From assembly GCA_017871115.1 (NCBI GenBank), contig JAFCIZ010000006.1, forward strand, positions 3,348,001 to 3,412,000: a stretch of DNA of 64,000 nucleotides, written 5' to 3'. Within the stretch, counting starts at the first letter, position 1; the number at the start of each line of letters is the position of its first letter. Source of the stretch: Cunninghamella blakesleeana (taxonomy: Eukaryota > Mucoromycota > Mucoromycetes > Mucorales > Cunninghamellaceae). Under the pieces are notes generated by a model, which searched no databases, was not told the origin of the DNA, and saw only the letters and a list, made by a program, of their open reading frames with translations. Made by a program: the position numbers and the translations under genes. Shown here piece by piece: positions 1-8,926 of this stretch.

Positions 1-2257
1 ATTTATATTAGGAAACGGTACTAAACAAGCAACACTTGGAACAATACATGATGTACAAATACAAGTAAATCCTGATATTATAATACCTGTTAATATGGAA
101 GTATTACCTAAGTGTCCTGCTCATCTGGTACTAGGAAATAATTGGTTAAGTCATGCACAAGCTCTCCTTAATTTTAGAACTAGTACACTTAAAGTATTAT
201 ATAAACATAAATCAGCTGAACTACCTATCACTTTTTTAAAAGAAACAGATAAACCTTTAGTTACTATTAAAACAATCAATACTAATTATCAAACCGAAAA
301 CCAAACTCAAGATAATACAACAGGAAATAATAATGAAATAAATACTGATAGTGATACTGATGCTACTGATTCTGTAACAGATGATGACGAATGGGAACAT
401 GATGAATATTCAGAAGAAGAAAATTATTACATGGAAGATGATATAAAAATTAATATTGAACGTAATCAAGAAGAAAATAGTTTAACTATATCTACTGGTA
501 ATGATGGAATGACTATACCACCTCATACAAACTGTCAATTTTATATTAATCCTAACATGCATACGTCTGAACCTATACTACTTACACAAGATGATCCTCA
601 TACTATATCTAAACCAAATGAATATACATTAAATATAATTAATAGATCTGATAAAGATGTTGATTTACCTCCGCATCATATTATTAGTGAATTTTATAAT
701 TTAATGAGCAATGAATCTATTCTAGATACTGATGATCTGAAAGGTTATGACATAGTCGAAGAAATTGGTATAGAAGGAACAACAACAGAACTATTCAATA
801 TTGATAATATAAATGATGACAATCCACTGGATGAATCTTTTAAAGAAAAATTACAACTTGGAAACATACCTGAAAAATATAAGATTAAGTTTTGGAAATT
901 AATAAATCATTATCAAGATGTTTTCGATTGGAATAATGATAAAATGGGTTATACAACAATGATTGAACATGAAATAATATTAAAAGAAAACACAGTACCA
1001 ATTAGACATCGACCTTATCGTATGAGTCCGGTAGAACAAGATTATTTAAAAATGGAATTAGATCGTCTATGTAATCTTGGAATAATCAAACCTGCAAATA
1101 CACCTTATACTGCTCCTATTATTTTGGTTAAAAAGAAAAACGGTGAATATAGAATGGTAGTAGATTACAGAAAACTGAATGCCCAAACTAAAGTAGACGC
1201 TTACCCACTACCAAGAATTGATGATCTTATTGATGAACTAGGAACTTCAAGTATATTCTCTGCATTAGATCTTAGAGCTGGCTTTCATCAAGTACCTTTA
1301 CATGATAATAGTAAAGAATTAACTGGTTTTGTTACAAAATTTGGAACATATCAATATGAAATGCTACCGATGGGGCCAGTTAATAGTCCTGCTACTTTCC
1401 AACGTTTTATAGATATATGTTTTAAATCTATGATGAATAGATGTTTAGTGGCATACATAGATGATCTCAATGTACACTCTAGTAATATTGAACAACATTT
1501 ATCTGATCTTGAAGAATTATTTAAATGTGCAAGACTTGGTGGATTATTATTCAACATAGAAAAATGTGTATTTTTTAAAGATGAACTAAAATTTCTTGGT
1601 TATATTATCACCAAAGATGGAATAAAAACAGATCCAGCAAAAATAGAAAAAGTAAAAGATTATCCACAACCAACAACAATTAAACAGATAAGAGGATTTA
1701 TTGGACTAGCATCTTATTATAGACGTTTCATACAAAACTTTGCAGCAATAGCAAGACCATTACATGATGTTACAAAGACAAAAAATAAATCACCATGGAC
1801 TGATATAACAACTAAATCATTTGAATTATTAAAACAAAAACTGACAGAAGCACCTATTCTTAAAAGGGCAGATCATAGTAAACCATTTATCATAGTATGT
1901 GATGCATCAATAGAAGGTTTAGGTTGCGTTCTATCACAATTAGATGATGATGAACAAGAACATCCTGTAGTATATGCAAGTCGTGGATTAAAACAAAGTG
2001 AAAGAAATTATAGTGCTACTAAATTGGAATGTCTAGCTCTCATATGGAGTCTACAAATGTTTAGACCCTACCTATTAGGAAAAAAATTTACTGTAATTTC
2101 TGATCATTCTCCTTTGCGTTGGCTGATAAAGGCTCCTAATCCTACTGGTATGGTGGCACGATGGATTACTTACTTGGCTGACTATGAATTTGAAATACAA
2201 TATCGCAGTGGAAAGAAACAACAATCTGCAGACTTTCTTTCAAGACTTGGTTATTAA
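1..2257 (+). CDS. pol: Element A: protease-RT-RNase H polyprotein, 5' truncated
   Basis: This is the 3' part of a Ty3/gypsy pol ORF. The frame is already open at position 2, so the first in-frame ATG (95) is internal and the true start lies outside the window. The visible part begins just after the protease active site. It then has an acidic linker, reverse transcriptase (VVDYRKLN, FSALDLRAGFHQV, catalytic YIDD) and RNase H (IVCDAS, ATKLECLALIW, SDHSPLRWL), ending with ADFLSRLGY. The integrase is not fused to it but follows as a separate ORF 960 bp downstream. The conserved LPMG motif is followed by P where elements B-D have L, which might weaken the enzyme. No internal stop or frameshift is seen. 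Protein divergence from B/C shows that A is a separate subfamily. Confidence 0.93.
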   Translation, partial: FILGNGTKQATLGTIHDVQIQVNPDIIIPVNMEVLPKCPAHLVLGNNWLSHAQALLNFRTSTLKVLYKHKSAELPITFLKETDKPLVTIKTINTNYQTENQTQDNTTGNNNEINTDSDTDATDSVTDDDEWEHDEYSEEENYYMEDDIKINIERNQEENSLTISTGNDGMTIPPHTNCQFYINPNMHTSEPILLTQDDPHTISKPNEYTLNIINRSDKDVDLPPHHIISEFYNLMSNESILDTDDLKGYDIVEEIGIEGTTTELFNIDNINDDNPLDESFKEKLQLGNIPEKYKIKFWKLINHYQDVFDWNNDKMGYTTMIEHEIILKENTVPIRHRPYRMSPVEQDYLKMELDRLCNLGIIKPANTPYTAPIILVKKKNGEYRMVVDYRKLNAQTKVDAYPLPRIDDLIDELGTSSIFSALDLRAGFHQVPLHDNSKELTGFVTKFGTYQYEMLPMGPVNSPATFQRFIDICFKSMMNRCLVAYIDDLNVHSSNIEQHLSDLEELFKCARLGGLLFNIEKCVFFKDELKFLGYIITKDGIKTDPAKIEKVKDYPQPTTIKQIRGFIGLASYYRRFIQNFAAIARPLHDVTKTKNKSPWTDITTKSFELLKQKLTEAPILKRADHSKPFIIVCDASIEGLGCVLSQLDDDEQEHPVVYASRGLKQSERNYSATKLECLALIWSLQMFRPYLLGKKFTVISDHSPLRWLIKAPNPTGMVARWITYLADYEFEIQYRSGKKQQSADFLSRLGY

Positions 2258-3216
2258 AACAAAAAAAAAAAAAAACAACAAAAAAAAAAAAAAAAAAAAA
2301 AAAAATTTATAATAATAATAAAATATAACGTCCAAGAGAAATTGAAGACGCTAAAAGCTAGACACAAACGTCCAAGAGAAATTGAAGACGCTAAAAGCTA
2401 GACACAAACGTCCAAGAGAAATTGAAGACGCTAAAAGCTAGACACAAACGTCCAAGAGAAATTGAAGACGATAAAAGCTAGACAAACAATTAACAAAACA
2501 ACTTATTTTACAATTATTTTATAGAAGACAATATTATACAACAATTATTACTATTTCAACAACGCTTGCAACAAAAATCTATATTTTTATACAACAATTA
2601 TATTATTTATTTACAACAATTATTTTTAACAAACTACCACTTCAATAACATTAATTACAACAATTAAAAACAACATAACAAAAAAAAAAAAAAAACACAT
2701 AACAAATACAAAAAAAAAAAAAAATATATAGCGTCCAAGACGATTGAAGACATTAAAAGCTAATCTAACTAACTATTATTATTTTACATCAATTATTGTT
2801 ACAACAATTGCAACAATTCTTATAATTATTTTTACAACTACTACAACAATTATTTTTACAACAACTATTCTTTTATTAATAGATTACAATAACTAATATT
2901 ACAACAAACATCATTATATATCTACTAATTTTACAACAATATTTAAAACTACAAAAAAAAAAAAAAAACAACTACACACATAACACTTAAACAAATACAA
3001 AAAATATATATATATATTGTCCGAAGACGATTGAAGACATTAAAAGCTATACTCAAAATCAAAAACAACTTATAACACGACACTAATACAACAATACATA
3101 ATCAAAAATCCTTTGCAGAATATATTAAAACAACTCACACAACTTTATTTAATATAGTTACAATCACACACACAAAAAAAAAAAAAAATTCTTTTCACAA
3201 CAAAAAAAAAAAAAAA
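2258..3216 (+). other. Element A: pol-integrase spacer with hairpin motifs
   Basis: This non-coding A-rich spacer separates the RNase H stop from the integrase ATG. It holds many homopolymer A tracts and short CAACAATTATT-type repeats. It also carries six copies of a motif reading NGTCCAAG, about 10 bases, then GAAGACN and TAAAAGCTA, at 2329, 2369, 2409, 2449, 2732 and about 3018. The ends can pair as CGTC with GACG or TGTC with GACA. The integrase ATG directly follows a run of 15 A. All reading frames are closed, so pol and integrase cannot be one ORF unless RNA is spliced, and no convincing splice sites were seen. Confidence 0.8.
2329..2486 (+). repeat. 40-bp tandem repeat, four copies, in spacer A
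   Basis: Four head-to-tail copies of a 40-bp unit start at 2329, 2369, 2409 and 2449. Each begins CGTCCAAGAGAAATTGAAG and ends GCTAGACACAAA; the last copy is slightly diverged. The unit is the spacer hairpin motif that B and C carry as a single copy at the equivalent position, 65-70 bp after the pol stop, so it has expanded in A only. Confidence 0.9.
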
Positions 3217-4536
3217 ATGGATCAGCAAATTATAAATAACATTAAAGAATATCTCACAACTTTAAAAATTCCTGAAGACATAACAATAAAAATGAAAAGA
3301 TACTTACAACGAAACTCACATAATTTTATTGTTCGAAACAATAAACTATATAAATTTAATATCAAACATCAAACTCTAAGACAAGTTTTAAATAAGCAAG
3401 AAGCTCTGGAAGCACTGTACATGTATCATCAACATCCTTTAGGTGGACATATTGGTTATCACAATACATTATATAAATTATCAATAAGATATTATTGGGA
3501 TTCTATGGCTAAAGATATACAAATATATATAAAAAAATGTTCAAGATGTCAAACGGTAGGTCCTAAAAAATTAAATGAATTTCTCTATCCTATACCAGTT
3601 AAATCGAAACCATTTGAACAATGGGGCTTGGATGTTAAACATGTACCTACATCAAAAGGTGGATACAGATATATTATTGCCGGTATAGATTATCTAACTA
3701 AATGGGTAGAAGCTCGTGCTTTACGTTATCAAACAACATCAGAAGTTGCCTTATTTATTTATGAAGAAATAATATGTCGTCATGGTACACCTCATCTTAT
3801 AATTACGGATAATGGCAAACCCTTTATTAGTGATTTAATAAAAAAGGTTTGTAATCAATATAATATACATCATAATACAATATCAGTCGGAAACTCTCAA
3901 GCCAATGGATTGATTGAAAGGTTTAATTCTACACTTGGAACTATAATAAAAAAGGTTACATCAACTGAAAAATCAATATGGGATCAATATCTTCCTTCGG
4001 TTCTATTCGCGTATCGATCCATCAAACAATCTTCAACACAACAATCACCATTTTATTTAACTTATGGATATGACGTTAAAACTCCGTTTGATCAACATGC
4101 CAAACCTATTGATTTTCATACTTATAATTTTGATACACAATTAAAATTAAGGACAAAAAAGGAAATTCTAGCTCTCAATCAGATAAGACAATCAGCATCA
4201 AAAATGATAGAAAAATCACAAATGAACCAGAAATTGGCGATCGATAAAAAAGTCTTAAATAATAATAGAGAATGGAAACCTGCCTTCAGAATCGGTGACA
4301 TTGTAACGTTATATAATGGAATAAAAGCAAATTCTTGGTCTGGGAAAATATCTGACATGTGGCAAGGAAAATATATCATACACCAATCTCTTGGGAAAGG
4401 TACTTATATGATTAAACCACTAGATACAACAAAGACAAGGATAAAGCGTGTTCATGGTAATAGGCTCAAAATTTTACAATTACCTGATGTAAATTGGAAT
4501 GTACATGTTTATAAAACCTATGGATTGGAAATATAA
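3217..4536 (+). CDS. int: Element A: stand-alone integrase
   Basis: This 439-aa protein is a Ty3/gypsy integrase in its own ORF. It has the N-terminal zinc-binding pattern H78-x3-H82 and C108-x2-C111, then the catalytic core with D139 (GLDV), D198 (TDNG) and E234 (NGLIER), giving the D-x35-E spacing. The C-terminal part contains a GPY/F-like module (WSGKISDMWQGKY, then GTYMIKPL). No chromodomain is visible. The start ATG follows a run of A and begins MDQQ, as in the other three copies, which supports it as a real initiation site. The stop is followed at once by a long A run. The protein should insert the element cDNA into the genome; the 4-bp target duplications seen here are its expected product. 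Confidence 0.93.
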   Translation: MDQQIINNIKEYLTTLKIPEDITIKMKRYLQRNSHNFIVRNNKLYKFNIKHQTLRQVLNKQEALEALYMYHQHPLGGHIGYHNTLYKLSIRYYWDSMAKDIQIYIKKCSRCQTVGPKKLNEFLYPIPVKSKPFEQWGLDVKHVPTSKGGYRYIIAGIDYLTKWVEARALRYQTTSEVALFIYEEIICRHGTPHLIITDNGKPFISDLIKKVCNQYNIHHNTISVGNSQANGLIERFNSTLGTIIKKVTSTEKSIWDQYLPSVLFAYRSIKQSSTQQSPFYLTYGYDVKTPFDQHAKPIDFHTYNFDTQLKLRTKKEILALNQIRQSASKMIEKSQMNQKLAIDKKVLNNNREWKPAFRIGDIVTLYNGIKANSWSGKISDMWQGKYIIHQSLGKGTYMIKPLDTTKTRIKRVHGNRLKILQLPDVNWNVHVYKTYGLEI

Positions 4537-4870
4537 AAAAAAAAAAAAAAAAAAAATTTTATAATAATAATAATTATTACGTACTCTTCCGAAAAATAAT
4601 AATAATAATAATATATAATATATATAATAATAATCATAATAGTATAAATCATATTAAAAAAAAAAAAAAATAAATCAGATAACAATAATAATTTTAACGA
4701 AGTTGATCCAGTAACACAAAAGAGCTAATCTGCCAACACAAAAAAAAAAAAAAAAATATATATATACATTTATACTTCTTCTTACTCTCTTTATTTTTAT
4801 CAAATTATTACAAAAAAAAAATTTTTTTAACCATTTTACCTTCTTATTATCCTTTGCTACTTTAACAACC
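4537..4870 (+). other. Element A: integrase-ORF4 spacer
   Basis: This short A/T-rich gap has several A runs of 14 or more bases and TATA-like stretches. It contains no ORF and no copy of the GTCC-GAAGAC motif. It could be an untranslated leader for ORF4. Confidence 0.6.
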
Positions 4871-5332
4871 ATGGATATGCCCTTTAATACAAACCGTGTA
4901 CCCCTAGATGAAGACCCTCTTTATGATGAAGCCTTAAATGTTTTGGAAAACTTTGATAAACTACCAGAAATCGAGACATATAGGATGTTCATAAGATATT
5001 TATATCCTATGTATGTAGACGATCACCAAACTGTAGAAAAAATTAGAAATAGAATGTATGATACCTTTTCTGCTAGCCTCTGTCCTATGGTACACAGATT
5101 TTTACATCATTCTTTGGATCGTCCTACTACTAATGAAAGTTTAGCAATATATAAAATGCAACGAACAAATCTCCTTCAAGAACTTTTCACTGGTGTTGGT
5201 ACTGCTAAGGTTAATAAAGTCATCATAAGAAGAATAAGAAACATGGATCCATGGAATGATATTCAAGATAGAGGGCTATCTTTTGTTGGCGTTGGGGGTG
5301 TCGACAATGGTGATACCAATGGCGCTCCTTAA
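4871..5332 (+). CDS. Element A: ORF4, unknown retrotransposon protein
   Basis: This 153-aa ORF lies between integrase and the 3' LTR. It matches no family I recognise, but it is clearly homologous to the ORFs at 14258, 22771 and 31479. Shared features are an MDMP-type start, a VPLDEDPLYDE block, a helical FIRYLYPMYVDD block, a basic R-rich stretch ending DPW, and the C-terminal FVGVGG. It has no signal peptide, transmembrane segment, zinc-finger or protease motif, so it does not look like an envelope protein. The stop codon lies 34 bp inside the 3' LTR, and the purine-rich tract before the LTR encodes GVGG. Persistence across diverged families suggests a useful product. Confidence 0.8.
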   Translation: MDMPFNTNRVPLDEDPLYDEALNVLENFDKLPEIETYRMFIRYLYPMYVDDHQTVEKIRNRMYDTFSASLCPMVHRFLHHSLDRPTTNESLAIYKMQRTNLLQELFTGVGTAKVNKVIIRRIRNMDPWNDIQDRGLSFVGVGGVDNGDTNGAP

Positions 5333-5349
5333 AACTAGTACTGCTTTTT

Positions 5350-5393
5350 GGAGTAGCTACTCCTGGAGTAGCCGCTCTTGGAGTGGCCACTCC
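5350..5393 (+). repeat. Palindromic 15-bp minisatellite in LTR A U3
   Basis: Three 15-bp units start at 5350, 5365 and 5380. The first (GGAGTAGCTACTCC) and third (GGAGTGGCCACTCC) are perfect 14-bp palindromes that differ by a compensated A-to-G and T-to-C pair. The middle unit is imperfect. Symmetry kept through paired changes suggests a dimeric protein-binding site. Confidence 0.85.
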
Positions 5394-5933
5394 ATACGAT
5401 AGTCACTTTCATCTCTTTTCCCTACTCTCAATATACTTTGAATAATTTTTTAAATTTTTTTTAATATAAATAGAACCAATTTTTTTCTCTTTCTTTCTCT
5501 TAAATTGTCAAATTTTTATAATAAATTATTATCTACTAAATAATTATTGAACTTGTCCACTTTATAAAACAAACTTTATAATTTTAAATTTTTTTATTTT
5601 AACTTACTATAACATATTCAATTATTGAACTTATCTATTTTTTATTTAACAAATTATTTTATTTTTATTTTATTTTTACTTTATAATATTTTATATTATT
5701 ATATACTATCTTATTTTATAATATTTATTTACTTAAATATTCTATACTACTGATCTAAATCATTTAAACTCTTTACTACTTATTTTACTCGGCGGTCATT
5801 AAACTTTTGCTTTAATCCTGCTTATATTTTACTTATAATCTTTATTTTATTTTCTTTTATTTTTTTTATTTTATTTTATTTTTTTAATTTTCTATTCCTT
5901 TATATTAAGTCGTTCTACTTATAAAACAGGAAC

Positions 5934-6129
5934 TGGTGCTCACTGGAAACTTATTATATACTCCAAATATAACTTATAATACTCATTCCTCATTTCAAAA
6001 ATAAATCTTAAACAAAAACCCACATAACATATTTGGTGCTCACTGGAAACTTATTATATACTCCAAATATAACTTATAATACTCATTCCTCATTTCAAAA
6101 ATAAATCTTAAACAAAAACCCACATAACA
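5934..6129 (+). repeat. 100-bp tandem duplication containing an LTR-PBS junction
   Basis: The stretch starting TGGTGCTCACTGG at 5934 recurs from 6034, exactly 100 bp later. The boundary reads ...CATAACA, TATT, TGGTGCTCACTGG, which is the normal order of LTR end, TATT spacer and primer binding site in the complete elements. The LTR therefore contains a copy of its own LTR-PBS junction. Confidence 0.88.
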
Positions 6130-6133
6130 CTAC

Positions 6134-6912
6134 TGTCGCCCAAGCGGATGAGGCTGACGGTGCTTAAAAAAAAATATATATATTTTTAACCTCCGAGTCA
6201 CAACCTCTGAACCGACAACCTCTGAACCGACAACCTCTGAACCGACAACCTTTGAACCGACAACCTTTGAACCGACAACCTTTTGACCTCGTACAAAAAT
6301 AATAATTTTTAAAATTTTGTTTTAATATAAATAGGAAAGAATATTTTTCTTTCTCTTTTGTTTTTTTTCTTTCTTTGTCAAATATCAAGTCAAATCTTGA
6401 AATAATATTTTATATAATAAATATTTTATTTGTCCAAACCAATTTTATTTTTTTAAATTTTATTAACTTTACATATATTTCTTAAGTGAAATCTTTTTAT
6501 TTTATTTTATTATAACAAACATACTTTATTTCTTAAGTGAAATCATTTTTATTTTATTTTTAAATTTTTATAACATATATAAATTATTTATTTTATTTTA
6601 TTTCATCTGATATTACATATTAATATATATTTTTTATTTTATTTTTTTATACTTTCTATTATTTTATTAGATTATTACTCTTTTTATACAATAATCTACC
6701 TCTGACTTTAAAATTCATTTGCATACACTTTTGAATTTTTCTCTTAAACACTTTATTATATTTTTATTTTTACTTTTGCTATAACTTAAGTCGTTCTACT
6801 TATAAAACAAGAACTGGTGCTCACTGGAAATTATATTATTATAATTAATTCAAATACAAATTCTCACTTTTTATTTTAACAAAAATAACTTTTACCAAAA
6901 ACACACACAACA
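6134..6912 (+). mobile_element. Solo LTR E
   Basis: This 779-bp LTR runs from TGTCGCCCAAGC to ACACAACA with no internal region attached. It is flanked by perfect CTAC duplications at 6130-6133 and 6913-6916, so it is a genuine insertion reduced by LTR-LTR recombination. Its body resembles the D LTR, but its U3 minisatellite (15-bp units) is different. Its first codons still read as an ORF4 tail in the frame used by A-D, ending in TAA. Confidence 0.9.
6200..6289 (+). repeat. 15-bp minisatellite in solo LTR E
   Basis: About six units of ACAACCTCTGAACCG with minor variants start near 6200, 6215, 6230, 6245, 6260 and 6275. They occupy the same place in U3 as the unrelated minisatellites of the other LTR families. 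Confidence 0.88.
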
Positions 6913-6916
6913 CTAC

Positions 6917-7682
6917 TGTTAGCAATAACGCTCTCTGATTTTTCTTTCCTTTTTTGGATTGGCTTTGTGCTACTGGTGCAAAAACACCAAGGTGCAAAAA
7001 CACCAAGGTGCAAAAACACCAAGGTGCAAAAACACCAAGGTGCAAAAACACCAAGGTGCAAAAACACCAAAGGTGCAAAAACACCAAAGGTGCAAAAACA
7101 CCAAGGTGCTTTTGTTCCTTACCCGATCCTTATAAATTTTAATTTTTTTTTTAAATATAAATAGAACCAATTTTTCTCTCTTTCTTTCTTTTAAAATTGT
7201 CAAATTTTTATAATAAATTATTATCTATTAAATAATTATTGAACTTGTCCACTTTATAAATCATATTTTATAATTTTAACTTATTTTACTTATAACTCAT
7301 TCAAGTTACTGAATTTATCTATTTTTTATAACAACCCATATTATTTTATTTTACATTTTTATATTTATTTACTTAAATATTTTTCAACCACTCAAATTTA
7401 AATTACTTTTTTTAAATTTTCTTATTATATTTATTTTATATTGCGGTTACTGAAATCTCTCTTTAATCCTGCAATTATATTACACCTTTTAAAATTTTTA
7501 TTTTTTTATTTCTTTATTTTTACTTTATTTTATTTTATTTTTTTATTCCTTTATATTAAGTCGTTCTACTTATAAAACAGGAACTGGTGCTCACTGGAAT
7601 TATATTATACATATCAAATATTACTTATAATACTCATTCCTCATTTCAACAAAATAAATCTTAAACAAAAACCCACACAACA
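6917..7682 (+). repeat. Element B: 5' LTR
   Basis: This LTR runs from TGTTAGCAATAACG to CACACAACA. It holds a minisatellite (6975-7109), then an A/T-rich U3 with the ATAAATAGAACC block shared by LTRs A-C. A core-promoter-like segment near 7560-7600 reads AAGTCGTTCTAC followed by TTATAAAAC. The phrase TGGTGCTCACTGG follows where a transcription start would be expected, about 25-30 bp after the TATA box. Confidence 0.92.
6975..7109 (+). repeat. 16-bp hairpin minisatellite in LTR B
   Basis: Eight units of GGTGCAAAAACACCAA, two of them 17 bp, fill this stretch. Each unit is a small inverted repeat (GGTG, CAAAAA, CACC). The same array recurs in the B 3' LTR and both C LTRs and is absent from A, D and E. 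Confidence 0.92.
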
Positions 7683-7686
7683 TATT

Positions 7687-7698
7687 TGGTGCTCACTG
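7687..7698 (+). other. Element B: primer binding site
   Basis: TGGTGCTCACTG lies four bases (TATT) after the 5' LTR. It begins with TGG, the complement of a tRNA CCA end, and C and D carry the same sequence, with GCGGGG following. The primer tRNA should end CAGTGAGCACCA; I cannot say which tRNA that is. Confidence 0.75.
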
Positions 7699-7808
7699 AC
7701 GGGGATCTTTTCTACAAGCTTATACTTTCAATAACTACTGGGAAAGATATTCATTCTATATAAACTACTAAAAAACAATCAAGCAAACTGAAAATAATTA
7801 ATTATAGG

Positions 7809-8888
7809 ATGTCTTACGATTATACCGTGTTGGCTCAAAAACAACCATTCATGGACTTCAAACCTCAACTTATTCCTTTTTCTGGTGGTGAACGTGAAGA
7901 CTTCCGTCACTTCAGACAAATTTTAGAAACATTCTTGGAACTCTCTAATAATACTACAGATAGTAGAAAACTTGCTATATTGAAAATACAAGTTAGAAAA
8001 TCGGCTAAAACTTATTTAGATTCGCTCAAAGATCAACTTCAAGATAATTTAACTTTTGATGTAGCGATGGATGCTTTAGAAGAAAAGTTTGTAACTCCAG
8101 AACTACTTGAATCTTATAAGTTAATTCTTAATGATATGCGTCAAGGTACTGATGAACATCCACGTGATTTTTATTCAAGGTTACAAGAAGTTGCGCGATT
8201 AGCAAAAAAAGATGACAAAGACATTGTATTGATGCGTTTTCGTTATGGATTATTACCTGCCATCAGTAAACATTGTATTGAACATGGATCCATTACCGAA
8301 CAACAATGGTTGAAGTATGCAGAATCATGGTGGAATGCTAATAAAACTTATGGTATTACTCATAATTATTCTAGTACTGATGTACAATTGAACAATTATC
8401 CACTTGGAAATGTAGATTCTTTTACAATGATGGATTCTAGTCAACGTGTCATGGATTCTAAATCGTCTATTCATTCTGATCCAGTTGTAACATTATTAGA
8501 ACGTTTAGTTACTAATATGGAAACCATGGAAAAGAAAATGAATGATAGAATGGAACAATTGAATCAATCGACAAAGAAACCTCTTAAAAATGATAACCTT
8601 ACCAGTGATGATATTGTTAAAATAGTACGAAATGAACTATCGAAATCTAATAGAAGTAATAACTATAATAATTACCATGGACCTCATAATTATGGACCAT
8701 ATAAAAATAACTATGGATCAAGACGTTACAACAATCAACAATATAATCAAGATAATAATTATGACAATAATAATCATAATTATTTATCTAACCAACAACA
8801 ACATCAACAACAATATTCACAGCAGCAAAATACTCAACAATTAAACAATCAACAACAATATAATCAACAAAATCAATCAAAAAACTAG
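7809..8888 (+). CDS. gag: Element B: Gag
   Basis: This 359-aa protein has a Ty3/gypsy capsid-type (Retrotrans_gag) region from about residue 20 to 180, including IPFSGGEREDFRHFRQ, DFYSRLQEVARLAKK and a tryptophan-rich end (QQWLKYAESWW). It should form the particle shell and package the RNA. The C-terminal third is very rich in Asn, Gln and Tyr, and no CCHC zinc knuckle is present, so RNA binding probably relies on other residues. The ATG at 7809 follows the primer binding site by about 110 bp. The ORF ends AAC TAG inside a frameshift signal, which gives access to pol. Confidence 0.93.
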   Translation: MSYDYTVLAQKQPFMDFKPQLIPFSGGEREDFRHFRQILETFLELSNNTTDSRKLAILKIQVRKSAKTYLDSLKDQLQDNLTFDVAMDALEEKFVTPELLESYKLILNDMRQGTDEHPRDFYSRLQEVARLAKKDDKDIVLMRFRYGLLPAISKHCIEHGSITEQQWLKYAESWWNANKTYGITHNYSSTDVQLNNYPLGNVDSFTMMDSSQRVMDSKSSIHSDPVVTLLERLVTNMETMEKKMNDRMEQLNQSTKKPLKNDNLTSDDIVKIVRNELSKSNRSNNYNNYHGPHNYGPYKNNYGSRRYNNQQYNQDNNYDNNNHNYLSNQQQHQQQYSQQQNTQQLNNQQQYNQQNQSKN

Positions 8889-8926
8889 ACAGGGCAATTG
8901 CATCTAATGGTCAATTGGAAGTCCCT
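8879..8926 (+). promoter_or_regulatory. Element B: -1 frameshift signal at gag-pol junction
   Basis: The heptamer A AAA AAC (8879-8885) lies in the gag frame and is followed at once by the gag stop TAG. After a 5-nt spacer a stem can form: AGGG (8891-8894) with CCCT (8923-8926), and CAATTG (8895-8900) with CAATTG (8912-8917), around an 11-nt loop. The pol frame is -1 relative to gag and is open through this region. Element D keeps the heptamer and every stem base while its loop and bulge bases differ. Confidence 0.85.

Larger units (their letters stand above)
5299..6129 (+). mobile_element. Element A: 3' LTR
   Basis: The LTR runs from TGTCGACAATGG to CCCACATAACA and is followed by CTAC (6130-6133). 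Its start is fixed by alignment with the LTR starts of B-D, all directly after a G-rich tract. It contains palindromic repeats (5350-5393), a TATA-like TTATAAAAC preceded by CTAC, and the phrase TGGTGCTCACTGG. It is about 831 bp, longer than the others, because of a 100-bp internal duplication at 5934-6129. The matching 5' LTR lies outside the window. Confidence 0.88.

Noticed and set aside
5934..5946. Self-priming of reverse transcription as in Tf1
   Set aside because: The LTR phrase is identical to the primer site, not complementary to it, so it could not prime there.
6975..7109. Regular short repeats resembling a CRISPR array
   Set aside because: The units are contiguous, with no unique spacers, and lie in U3 of an LTR.
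6845..7203. Several overlapping ORFs through the LTR minisatellites (repeated on both strands, also near 14566-14981, 15439-15806 and 23079-23462)
   Set aside because: They are open only because the 16-bp repeat lacks stops in many frames; they are shadows of the array, not genes.
7687..7698. Naming the primer tRNA
   Set aside because: The expected tRNA end CAGTGAGCACCA could not be matched with certainty; the tRNA-Val in this window does not fit it.
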